This document shows, in pieces, positions 44,185 to 52,414 of a stretch of DNA of 64,000 nucleotides. The notes under the pieces were generated by a model that had not been told where the DNA came from, made no database searches, and saw only the letters and a program-made list of their open reading frames with translations. Source of the stretch: Lewinellaceae bacterium (GTDB lineage Bacteria > Bacteroidota > Bacteroidia > Chitinophagales > Saprospiraceae); contig JACJXW010000007.1 in NCBI GenBank assembly GCA_020636405.1, positions 558,001 to 622,000 of the forward strand, given 5' to 3'. A program made the position numbers and the translations under genes. Each line of letters begins with the position of its first letter. The stretch's first letter is position 1.

Positions 44185-47100
44185 ATGCATGCTCAGGTAA
44201 TAGTAAACGAAAGCTGGTCTTCTGCTTTTGGCAGCCCGTCAGAGGTGGGTTGGAGCAGCAGCGAGGTTGGAGAAAACGGGAACATTTATACCGTTGGGCA
44301 TGAGCAAGCGGGAAACCGAATACAGTTCCTGCTGTCCAGCCACGACAGCGACGGGAACCTGCTGTGGGCTTCCAGCCTGGAAACGAGCAGCCTGTCCGTC
44401 AGCTTCGGTACGGCTATCATATTGGACGGGCAAGGGAATATCTATTGTGCCGGGGCGGCGGCCGGCCCTGGCACGAACGGCTATGACCTTTTGGTAGCCA
44501 AGTTTGACACATCCGCCGACGAGTCCTGGCATATCCTCGTCGACGGGCCGGAAGAGCTCGACGATTATGGCGTGGCGCTTCTGGGCGTCGATGCCGAAAA
44601 CCTGGTGGTTGCGGGCCTGTCTTCCTCTTCCGAAAGCGGGCGAGACATCCTGGCGGTTATGGCCAACGACGAGGGCGACGTCGTTTGGCAGGCGTACTAC
44701 GACTATGCCCAGAAAGACGACGCCCCCGTCGGCATCGAAATTTTTGACGGATCCACCGTAGAAATACTGGGCGCCAGCCAGGACGCGGGCGGGGATTGGG
44801 ATATCCTCTCCTGGCGCCTGCCTACCGACGACGGAGAGCCCGGGAGCGATTACCGGTACCCTTTCCTCAAACTGGATTATGAAAAGGGGTTGTACTGCGA
44901 AAAGGACAGCCAGGGCAACTATTACTTCAGCGGCACCAAAACTTCTGAGGCAGGCGGGCTGGATATGCAAGCGATAAAGCTTGATGCCAGCTTTGAGCTG
45001 GAATGGGCAAAAGAAATGGACGGCGGTTTTAGAGACGACGCCGTTTTCAGCATGGCCTATGCCCCTGGGCAAGCGGCTGTTTACCTGGGCGGCTACAGCG
45101 CCAACCGCCAGGGCGGGCAGGACATGTACGTGGCTTCTTTTTCTTCTGCCGGCGACTTATTGCTAGAGTACAGGAGGGTGAACAACCAGCCGGACTCCAA
45201 AGCCGCCGCCCGTGCCGTCCGTCTTGCTGCCGACGGGGATGTATATGCGGCAGGTGAAGCGCAGGCAGGAGGCGAAAAAGAACTCGTGGTTACCCGCTTC
45301 GACAAAGAAGCCGGGCAGTTATGGGAAATAAACGCCGGGCTGGCGGCGAACCCTGAACGGCAATCTTTTTCCCTCCTGGCCGGCGGGCAGGGAAGGCTCC
45401 TGTTCTCTGGTGCCGTCCAGGAGGCGGAATCTAAAAAGTACGTGTTAAAAGCGTGGGAAGAGCTGGACCTGGACAGGGAGGTGGTGTTTTCAGAAGATTC
45501 CATCCCCCACTACGTCAAAGGAGAAATCATCATCCGCTTTGCCTCCCCGGTGCTGGACAGCAGTTTCATAGACAATACAAACCTGCACTACGGCCCGCTT
45601 TGCGAGGTAGTGACGGATACCGCCCTGCTGGGTGAAATGGGGCAACTGCTGGAACTGCCCCAGGGCGAAGACATTTGTGATTGCCACCTGATCAAAGTGT
45701 TCCCCCGGCTGACGACGGAAGAGCTGTGCATCACTACCCTGGACGGCGATCCTTTGTACATCCCTCCCTACTGGACGACAATGGTGTTGAAAAATTGCAC
45801 CACCGGCAAAAATGAGCTCGCCGTCAGTGCCGGGCTGGACAGCATCAGCGCCGGGAGGATCGTCTACGCCCACCCCAATTTTGTCGGCGCCGGCGACGCG
45901 GATTGCGAAGACCCGCTGTGCGAGGAGCAGCATTCATTGTGGGATACGCCTAATCCAGATTATCCGGAGGAAGCTTCGATCAATATCTTGCCAGCCTGGG
46001 ACCACAGCACCGGCAAGCCAGAGACGAAAGTAGGCGTTTTCGATTCCGGCATTTTTTACCAGCACGAAGATTTCGGTTATGGATCCGTCGTAGAAGAATC
46101 CTGGAGTTTTTTGGGAGGCAATGTGACTACTATCTCGGATGACCCCTTGTCGCACGGCACCAGAGGAGCGGGCATAATCGGCGCGATTCGGGGAAATGAT
46201 CTCGGCATCGCCGGCATCGCGGGCGGCGACACCGGTGCTCCCGGCGTTACCCTGTTGGGGTTTCAGGTGCTCAATACCCAGAATCTTTGGAATACAGATG
46301 ACTATGCCGAGGCGCTTATGTTTTCCATTCAGGAAAACGGCAGCCCCATGATCGGGCTGGCAAACAACAGCCTGTCCGTTCCGAATGACGGTTCTTCCGC
46401 CAATGATATCGGGCTGTTGGAAGAAGCCGTAAACCTGGCCTTTCGCGCCGGCATAGCCCTGATTGCGTCGCGGGGCAATGGTTCCGACGGAGGAGACCTT
46501 ACACAAACGCAATATCCCTGTAGTTTTAATGATGAAATTACTATTTGTGTGGGGTCGACCGGGACGAATGGAGAGTTAAAGGATGGTGAAAATGGGGACC
46601 CAACCTATCCGGGGCCCGGTGATGACGGCTATGCCTCAATGTATGGAGAACCCATGGACCTGCTTGCGCCTGGTAGTGGAGGATTGATCCATACGACTAC
46701 TAACGTGGACCAGGGCTACGGCGGGCATACCGGCACTTCCGCTGCCGCGCCCCATGCCACCGGCGTCGCCGCCTTATTGGCTTCCGCCAGCGGGCAAGTA
46801 CGGTTGTCGGTGGAAGACCTGGAGCACATCATGCAATACACTGCCGACGACCTGGAAGAGCCCTTCTACGACCAGAGGACCGGCTGGGGCCGCCTGAATG
46901 CAGGAGCGGCGCTGGAATTCATCCAGGAAAACCGCATCCTGCACTTTTCCAGCGAACCGGACGTGGTGGAATACTGGTGCGACCATTCTCTGCCGAATTC
47001 CACCTGCGGGATAGAAATGCAAGGCAATTACCTGTATGACGGCTCGGGTTACGCCATTAATACGGGTGATCAATTTTTTAGAATTGATGTCGTCCGGCAC

Positions 47101-47736
47101 ACCTGGGATATCAGCCTCGATGTATGCGCTTTGACCAACGACCCCAACGCGATTATTGTTGACAGTGCGGAAAAACCAGGCTATTGGGTGCGCAACAGCG
47201 CCAGTCCGCTTTGGGGAGAACCGGAAGACCTCTTGCCGCCGCCCGACCCGCCCGACCTCGGATATTACGGCGTGCGGCCCTATGCCATGGTGCGCTTTGA
47301 AACGCCGCCCACCGTCGATGGATGTGTTTTTCAGGGGCAGCTCTCGGGATACAGCTACGCCATTTATGACGAAATGGGGCAGAAATTGCTGGGCACGATG
47401 CCGGCCGGCCTGGCGCACTGCGAAAGCCCCCGCCTGGCCATCTCTTTGCTGGTGCAATCTGAAAACCCCGTTCCTGTCAGCGAAGAGCGCGTCGGTCAGC
47501 TGCGCTTGTTTCCCAACCCAACAACAGAGGGCCTTACATTGGATGGACTGGCAGCCGGCTATCTGAATGTGCAGCTCTTTTCCATAAACGGGCAAAACCT
47601 GGGCCAGCTGTTCAATGGTCATTACGACGGGAAAAGCCCTTTAAGCCTTCGACTGCCCGATGTTCCTCCGGGCCTCTATTTCTGCCGCGCCCGGTCGGGG
47701 CAGGAGAATTTTTCCATCAAACTGGTAAAACAGTAA
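44185..47736 (+). CDS. Secreted S8 (subtilisin-like) peptidase with T9SS sorting domain; start and signal peptide displaced by a poly-C tract
   Basis: At least 1183 residues. Residues about 10-430 are repeated beta-propeller-like units (ELLVTRFDKEAGQLWEIN type). The subtilase domain has VGVFDSGI (Asp620), SHGTRGAGI (His657) and HTGTSAAAPHATGVAALL (Ser852), an intact triad. The C-terminus carries a T9SS sorting domain (LRLFPNPTTEGLTL...PPGLYFCRA). A T9SS cargo needs a Sec signal, but the frame opens at 44185 only after the hydrophobic segment. The true start is probably ATG 44108, with a one-base slip in the C-run. The lipoprotein gene follows four bases later. Confidence 0.88.
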   Translation: MHAQVIVNESWSSAFGSPSEVGWSSSEVGENGNIYTVGHEQAGNRIQFLLSSHDSDGNLLWASSLETSSLSVSFGTAIILDGQGNIYCAGAAAGPGTNGYDLLVAKFDTSADESWHILVDGPEELDDYGVALLGVDAENLVVAGLSSSSESGRDILAVMANDEGDVVWQAYYDYAQKDDAPVGIEIFDGSTVEILGASQDAGGDWDILSWRLPTDDGEPGSDYRYPFLKLDYEKGLYCEKDSQGNYYFSGTKTSEAGGLDMQAIKLDASFELEWAKEMDGGFRDDAVFSMAYAPGQAAVYLGGYSANRQGGQDMYVASFSSAGDLLLEYRRVNNQPDSKAAARAVRLAADGDVYAAGEAQAGGEKELVVTRFDKEAGQLWEINAGLAANPERQSFSLLAGGQGRLLFSGAVQEAESKKYVLKAWEELDLDREVVFSEDSIPHYVKGEIIIRFASPVLDSSFIDNTNLHYGPLCEVVTDTALLGEMGQLLELPQGEDICDCHLIKVFPRLTTEELCITTLDGDPLYIPPYWTTMVLKNCTTGKNELAVSAGLDSISAGRIVYAHPNFVGAGDADCEDPLCEEQHSLWDTPNPDYPEEASINILPAWDHSTGKPETKVGVFDSGIFYQHEDFGYGSVVEESWSFLGGNVTTISDDPLSHGTRGAGIIGAIRGNDLGIAGIAGGDTGAPGVTLLGFQVLNTQNLWNTDDYAEALMFSIQENGSPMIGLANNSLSVPNDGSSANDIGLLEEAVNLAFRAGIALIASRGNGSDGGDLTQTQYPCSFNDEITICVGSTGTNGELKDGENGDPTYPGPGDDGYASMYGEPMDLLAPGSGGLIHTTTNVDQGYGGHTGTSAAAPHATGVAALLASASGQVRLSVEDLEHIMQYTADDLEEPFYDQRTGWGRLNAGAALEFIQENRILHFSSEPDVVEYWCDHSLPNSTCGIEMQGNYLYDGSGYAINTGDQFFRIDVVRHTWDISLDVCALTNDPNAIIVDSAEKPGYWVRNSASPLWGEPEDLLPPPDPPDLGYYGVRPYAMVRFETPPTVDGCVFQGQLSGYSYAIYDEMGQKLLGTMPAGLAHCESPRLAISLLVQSENPVPVSEERVGQLRLFPNPTTEGLTLDGLAAGYLNVQLFSINGQNLGQLFNGHYDGKSPLSLRLPDVPPGLYFCRARSGQENFSIKLVKQ

Positions 47737-47740
47737 AGCT

Positions 47741-48757
47741 ATGAAACAATATATCATTGTATCCCTTATCGCCATTTGGGTTTTCAGCGCCTGTTCCGAA
47801 GAGGACGATGCTGTTTTCACTCCCCCGGACAAACAATGCAACAGCACCCTCTACGCCAGCCTGCTGCCGGCTGACACCTGCCTGGATTTTCCGGATCTGT
47901 GGGGAACTACCTATTTCTACTACCGGGTAGGCCCGGGGTACGCCCTGATCGGCAAAACCCCTAACAATCCAGATGAATGGATCTATTTAATTAACCGGGA
48001 GGAAGTTCCCACGAGTAATGAAGGGTCAGAGATTTGGAAAGTGGATACCTGCTCGGGAAGAAAACAATTCATTTTGGATAAAGTCAAAAGCCAGCCTAAA
48101 GTCAGCAAGCAAGGATGGATGATCTTTCGAAGAACATACGACGGCCTAATGTACAGGGCTAACCTGCAAGGAGACAGTTTGAAAGCTGTATCCAATCTGG
48201 TTGCCCATGACCTGTTCGATTGGTGCCTGGACGGCGAGGCTTTTTTTTACCGGGCGCGTTTTAAGGATGTGGCTTATCTGGTGGATATTAATGGAAATGT
48301 ATTAGATAGCTTTGCATTGGATTGCCACGCCATAGCTGGGCGGGGTAACCGTATTGCCTTATCTCTGGATAGCGAAGTTTCTGTTAACCATTCCAGAATA
48401 GCCGTCCTGAACCTTTTTACTGGAAGTTTGACGGAAGTAACTGAGACCGGTGGAATGGGCATAGGCGGGCCTTTAGCCCTGGCCTGGGAAAGCGATGATA
48501 CCTTGATCGGCGCATTTGGCCGTGCAGGCCTTTTCAGGATCCATATCTCTACCGGAGAGGTGGAGCCTATAAAGGAGACTTGCGAAAATGTGTTTTATTA
48601 TTACCCTGTCGTAGACCTGGACAACCCCTCCTGGCTGATACTGGGCAAGCGAGATTATTACTGGCCCGATAGCCTATCCCGGGTTTATTTTACGGCCGAT
48701 ATGGTGTTGTACAATACGGAGACGGGAGAAGAGTGGAAGTTGGATTTGGATCAGTGA
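47741..48757 (+). CDS. Hypothetical lipoprotein, partner gene of the subtilase
   Basis: A 338-residue protein with a lipoprotein signal: MKQYIIVSLIAIWVFSAC, acylated Cys at about residue 18, then SEEDD. Asp and Glu after the lipid Cys fit surface-exported Bacteroidota lipoproteins. The body has repeated beta-rich units (YLVDINGNVLDSFAL, IAVLNLFTGSLTEVTETGG) that could form a beta-propeller. No family was recognised. It begins four bases after the subtilase stop, so it is co-transcribed and may hold, inhibit or guide the protease at the surface; that is inference. Confidence 0.78.
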   Translation: MKQYIIVSLIAIWVFSACSEEDDAVFTPPDKQCNSTLYASLLPADTCLDFPDLWGTTYFYYRVGPGYALIGKTPNNPDEWIYLINREEVPTSNEGSEIWKVDTCSGRKQFILDKVKSQPKVSKQGWMIFRRTYDGLMYRANLQGDSLKAVSNLVAHDLFDWCLDGEAFFYRARFKDVAYLVDINGNVLDSFALDCHAIAGRGNRIALSLDSEVSVNHSRIAVLNLFTGSLTEVTETGGMGIGGPLALAWESDDTLIGAFGRAGLFRIHISTGEVEPIKETCENVFYYYPVVDLDNPSWLILGKRDYYWPDSLSRVYFTADMVLYNTETGEEWKLDLDQ

Positions 48758-48791
48758 AATATCTCTACACTAACAACGAAGATGTGCTTGG

Positions 48792-49127
48792 TTAAGGCTT
48801 TAGATGAAGGCTCAACCTTTCCAAGGCAAGAGTAATTACCTCTAATGGAACCGTTCCGATCTTGCCAGGAATTTGGCGAGAGGGCAATACTGCAAGAAAA
48901 CCGAGGCGGATAATGGAGGCTTTGAGTAGGCCTGATTCTTGGAAATAGGACTGATTACTGCTCAGTAGTATATCAAAACCTTCCACCTTTTGATGTAACT
49001 GAGTAGAGATCCCACAGAGTAGCCAATCATTAAATGGAGGCATTTGTTTAAGCAACAAGGCGGGCCTTCGTTTTATTTTTCCATCGGATTGCACAAGATC
49101 TACCAATACAATATCTCCACTACGCAT
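48792..49127 (-). CDS. PemK/MazF-family endoribonuclease toxin
   Basis: A 111-residue protein with the PemK/MazF signature: MRSGDIVLVDL, then GKIKRRPALLLKQ, WLLCGISTQ, and LKASIIRLGFLAVLP. Family members cleave mRNA and rRNA and are held inactive by a co-expressed antitoxin. The start overlaps the antitoxin stop by eight bases, the typical toxin-antitoxin layout. It is inserted between the subtilase/lipoprotein pair and the endonuclease gene. A regulatory partner role rather than toxicity cannot be excluded. Confidence 0.82.
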   Translation of the reverse strand: MRSGDIVLVDLVQSDGKIKRRPALLLKQMPPFNDWLLCGISTQLHQKVEGFDILLSSNQSYFQESGLLKASIIRLGFLAVLPSRQIPGKIGTVPLEVITLALERLSLHLKP

Positions 49128-49359
49128 CCTTCATTCTGTTGTAATCTGGATTGGGTTCTTTAAGGCTCATCTTCTCATAGTCCGGCTCATCTTCACCATA
49201 GGCTCGATTGAGAGAAGAAGACGATCCTTGCTGCCATTCTTCTTTTTCAAGGTCGCCCTCAATATCCAACAGCTTAAGGATACTACGCAATACCCATTCT
49301 TCCTCTGTTTGTCTTATTTTTTCTATGATCCTTGCCTGAGCAAGCTGAATATCTATCAT
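49120..49359 (-). CDS. Putative antitoxin of the PemK/MazF-like pair
   Basis: A 79-residue acidic protein. The first 35 residues are helical (QARIIEKIRQTEEEWVLRSI), followed by a flexible, acidic tail (GEDEPDYEKMSLKEPNPDY) of the sort that wraps a MazF dimer. It has no obvious AbrB- or RHH-type DNA-binding domain, unlike classic MazE antitoxins. It overlaps the toxin gene by eight bases and is transcribed first. Assignment rests on position, size and charge. Confidence 0.65.
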   Translation of the reverse strand: MIDIQLAQARIIEKIRQTEEEWVLRSILKLLDIEGDLEKEEWQQGSSSSLNRAYGEDEPDYEKMSLKEPNPDYNRMKDA

Positions 49360-49577
49360 GGCTTTTTTCTATTGCAATGAAATTAGATTATTACGTCCTG
49401 TACTCCATAATGAACGTAGGTAAGAGTGTAGAACAATATTACGTTCTTTTTTAGGGATTAGTTCAAATGCTAGCATAAAAAGGAGCTTTCCTGATACTTA
49501 GGTTAGGGATCGGAAAAGAGCCGTATCAAATGGGGAAGTTATTTTTCTCCGTGCCCTAAATGCCCGAGGCACTAGCT

Positions 49578-50648
49578 TCAATCCTTCCCCAACCGCACCA
49601 CCCCCCACACCGGATAATGATCCGAAAACCGGGCATGCCCGATCTTATGCCCCAGCACCTCGAACTCCGGCCCGGCCATCACGTAGTCGATCCGCAGGGC
49701 GGGTATCCGGCCGTTATAGGTAATGCCCAGCCCGCGGCCGCGGGCTTTGAATGCGTCCTGCAGTCCCTGGGAGAGCGTATGGTAGGCATAAGACTGCGGG
49801 ATCTCGTTGAAGTCGCCGCAGAGCAGTACCGGGTGGGGGCTTTCCCGGATCTTTTGCGCCACCTCTTCCGCCTGTTGGGCGCGTTGGATGGCCGTTCGTT
49901 TATAGCGCCCCATCATGCCGCGGATGCGCAGCCAGGTCTTTTTATCCTGCAGGTTGGCCCCTTCCTCTACGACCTGGTCGGCGATGTTGGCCACCGAGTT
50001 CGACTGCAGGTGCACGTTGAACAGGCGGATGGTGCGGCCGTTCACTTCCAGGTCGGCATACTGGTAGCCGTTGACCCGGTTGGGGAAGTAATGGGTTTCG
50101 TGTTTTTTAGCGGGATAGCGGGAAAAGATGCCCAGGCTGCCTCCCTGCTGGTAGACGATGTGCTTCAGTGGGCTGTTGGCCTTGATGTAGTCGACAAAGT
50201 AGTTGCCCCGGCGCGGGGAGGGGAATTCCTGGAAGCAGATGATGTCCATACCCTCCAGGGGGAAGGAGCCAGGCAGCTCCTCCGTCGTGAAACGCACGCC
50301 GCTCTTCCCTTCGTGGCGGAAGCCGTAGGAGTTGAAGGTCATGGCCCGGATGCTGTCTTCGGGGTATGGCCCGGATCTCAGGTGCAGCCCGACGTAGGAT
50401 TGGAAATGGCCCCACCCGAGCAGGATGCACGCCAGGGAAAACAGAAAATAACGTTGTTTGAAGAAGAGCCAGCAGAGGATACACAGCAGGTTGCCGAGCA
50501 GCAACCAGGGGTAGAGCAGGCCAACGAAGGCGAAAGGCCAAAAGGTTGCCGGGCTTACATAAGGAGCCAGATAAGCGAGGAGGGTAACCAGGATGAGCAG
50601 GAGGTTGAGCCACCGCAGAAGGCGGTGGGGTTTACTTTTTGCTCGCAT
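49578..50648 (-). CDS. Membrane-anchored endonuclease/exonuclease/phosphatase (EEP) family protein
   Basis: A 356-residue protein. Residues 1-95 hold about three hydrophobic helices (LNLLLILVTLLAYL; FWPFAFVGLLYPWLLLGNLLCI). The EEP domain then has AMTFNSYG, IICFQEFPS (catalytic Glu), VHLQSNS, LCGDFNEIPQSYAY and LRIDYVMAGPEF...SDHYPVWG, a complete metal-dependent active site. The orientation of the domain relative to the membrane is not clear; in Bacteroidota such genes often sit beside rhomboids and mutL, as here. Its start overlaps the end of the rhomboid gene by 17 bases. The substrate could be DNA, a nucleotide or a phospholipid. Confidence 0.86.
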   Translation of the reverse strand: MRAKSKPHRLLRWLNLLLILVTLLAYLAPYVSPATFWPFAFVGLLYPWLLLGNLLCILCWLFFKQRYFLFSLACILLGWGHFQSYVGLHLRSGPYPEDSIRAMTFNSYGFRHEGKSGVRFTTEELPGSFPLEGMDIICFQEFPSPRRGNYFVDYIKANSPLKHIVYQQGGSLGIFSRYPAKKHETHYFPNRVNGYQYADLEVNGRTIRLFNVHLQSNSVANIADQVVEEGANLQDKKTWLRIRGMMGRYKRTAIQRAQQAEEVAQKIRESPHPVLLCGDFNEIPQSYAYHTLSQGLQDAFKARGRGLGITYNGRIPALRIDYVMAGPEFEVLGHKIGHARFSDHYPVWGVVRLGKD

Positions 50649-51582
50649 TGAAAAGGAATTCTTTCTCTTCCTTGGATAGACTGTCGTAGCCCGATTTTTT
50701 TATTTTGTCCAGGATGGCGTCCAGGCGTTCCTGGTAGCCCTTGCCGTTGCTGTCGGAGGAAGCCTCTCCGCGGCTGCTGGAACGGCTGTTGGCACGCGAA
50801 CGGGTGCGGTTGGGGTTGCGGTACACCACTTTGGGCCGGCCGCCCCGATTGCCGCTAAACAGGTTGCTGAAGAAGGAGCTGATGCTGTCCAAAAAGTTAT
50901 TGACCGGCGCTGACCAGTCGTTGCCGCTCCTCAGTTGTACGACGAACAGCCAGCCGAATAATGCTCCTCCCAGGTGGGCAAAGTGGCCGCCGGTATTGAT
51001 GTCTCCGGCCATACCCACCAGGTCGATGAAAACGAGCACGGCGACGATGTATTTCAGTTTGACATCACCGAGAAAGAGCAGGCGCATGACGTAGTCGGGA
51101 GCGATAGCGCCGGCAGCCACTACGATGGCCATCACAGCTGCTGAAGCCCCCAGTGCGTAGTGGGCTCCCTCTCCCCCATAGGGCAATAGGTTCAGCGACA
51201 GGAAGTAGACGATACCGCCCAGAATGCCTCCCAGCAGATAAAGCGGCAGGATGCGCTGGTTGCCGATGAAATCGCCGACGATGCGGCCGAACCAGTACAT
51301 GAACAGCATATTCCAGAGGATATGCCAAAAGCCTTCGTGCAGAAACATGCTGGTGATGATCACCCAGGGGTGCGTGAGGTTGTGCAGCCAGTCGGAAGAC
51401 ATCATGAAAAACTGCATGAACTTCGTATACCATTCCGGCGTCATCCACTGATTGCTGATACGGGCGATTATCCAAACGATGTTCACCACCACATAGATCA
51501 CGACATTGACTATGATAATACGGGTGACCATATTACCATAGCTGAATTCCCTCTTTACATCGTCCCAGATTGACTGCAACAT
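50632..51582 (-). CDS. Rhomboid-family intramembrane serine protease, long form
   Basis: About 316 residues with six or so membrane helices. FLHEGFWHILWNMLFMYWFG is the rhomboid signature around helix 2, LGASAAVMAIV carries the catalytic Ser (GxSx, with Ala after Ser) and GHFAHLGGALFGW the catalytic His. A soluble tail from about residue 215 is rich in Arg and Ser (TRSRANSRSSSRGEASS). It ends LDAILDKIKKSGYDSLSKEEKEFL, a small helical domain frequent in Bacteroidota rhomboids. Start ATG 51582 was preferred to the TTG at 51594. Substrates are unknown. It overlaps the EEP gene. Confidence 0.88.
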   Translation of the reverse strand: MLQSIWDDVKREFSYGNMVTRIIIVNVVIYVVVNIVWIIARISNQWMTPEWYTKFMQFFMMSSDWLHNLTHPWVIITSMFLHEGFWHILWNMLFMYWFGRIVGDFIGNQRILPLYLLGGILGGIVYFLSLNLLPYGGEGAHYALGASAAVMAIVVAAGAIAPDYVMRLLFLGDVKLKYIVAVLVFIDLVGMAGDINTGGHFAHLGGALFGWLFVVQLRSGNDWSAPVNNFLDSISSFFSNLFSGNRGGRPKVVYRNPNRTRSRANSRSSSRGEASSDSNGKGYQERLDAILDKIKKSGYDSLSKEEKEFLFNASKK

Positions 51583-51728
51583 TATTTCAAACAATTCAAG
51601 GTTAACAGAAAGGGCTCAACCATTAAAAGGCTTCTGAAAATAGGCCTTTTTGCCGATCTCACCAAGAACTTCGGGCCAGAGGCCTGTAATTCTCTATAAA
51701 ACAGCCCGGGAGGAAGGCTGTTTTGTCT

Positions 51729-52376
51729 TCAAAATCTCGACCCGAACTTTTGCCAGTACAAAATTAATAAGAATCCGAATATTGCTCCGCCTACGTGAGC
51801 AAAATGAGCAACACCGGAACCGGCGCCGCCAAAACCCATGAATAATTCAATGCCTCCATAGATCAGCACGAAATATTTGGCCTTCATCGGTATGGGAGGA
51901 AAGAGCAACTGGATGATCTGATTGGGGAAAAGCGTACCAAAACCAGCCAGCAAGCCGAAGATAGCGCCGGAAGCACCTAACGCGGGATAATGTATAATGA
52001 TCGGGTCAGCGCCCAGGAAGTTCAGCTCGACAAATTTCACGAACAGGTGGAGCGCCATTGCTCCGAAGCCGGTGAACAGATAGAAAAACAAGAACCGCTT
52101 GGGGCCCAGGGCATCCTCCAGTGGAGGCCCGAACATAAACAGGCCGAACATATTGAAGAACAAGTGCGTGGGGTCGGCATGCATGAACATGTGCGTAACG
52201 ATCTGGTAGGGCTGGAAGAATGGCGAGGCAGGATAAAATATCGCCAGTTGATAACGTCCCCATTCCATTTCATTGAGGGAAGCTCCCCAGGTAGGCTCGC
52301 CCATCAGCAACGTGCCGAAATACATCAGTATATTGATGATCAGCAAGTGCTTTACAACGTCGGTAATCCTAAACAT
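51729..52376 (-). CDS. Rhomboid-family intramembrane serine protease, short form
   Basis: A 215-residue polytopic protein. FMHADPTHLFFNMFGLFMFG is the helix-2 signature, LGASGAIFGLLAGF the classical GxSG with the catalytic Ser, and GVAHFAHVGGAIFGF the catalytic His. Unlike the neighbouring long form it has no tail. Two rhomboids in tandem, on the minus strand between mutL and the EEP gene, may have different specificities or form a sequential pair. Spacing to mutL is 38 bases. Confidence 0.9.
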   Translation of the reverse strand: MFRITDVVKHLLIINILMYFGTLLMGEPTWGASLNEMEWGRYQLAIFYPASPFFQPYQIVTHMFMHADPTHLFFNMFGLFMFGPPLEDALGPKRFLFFYLFTGFGAMALHLFVKFVELNFLGADPIIIHYPALGASGAIFGLLAGFGTLFPNQIIQLLFPPIPMKAKYFVLIYGGIELFMGFGGAGSGVAHFAHVGGAIFGFLLILYWQKFGSRF

Positions 52377-52414
52377 AAACGTGCTGCTGTAATGATGTTC
52401 TTAATAGGAACGTT

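Noticed and set aside
49560..50651. 363-codon open frame on the plus strand
   Set aside because: It is the mirror of the EEP-family gene, which has a full set of catalytic motifs and overlaps its rhomboid neighbour in operon fashion.
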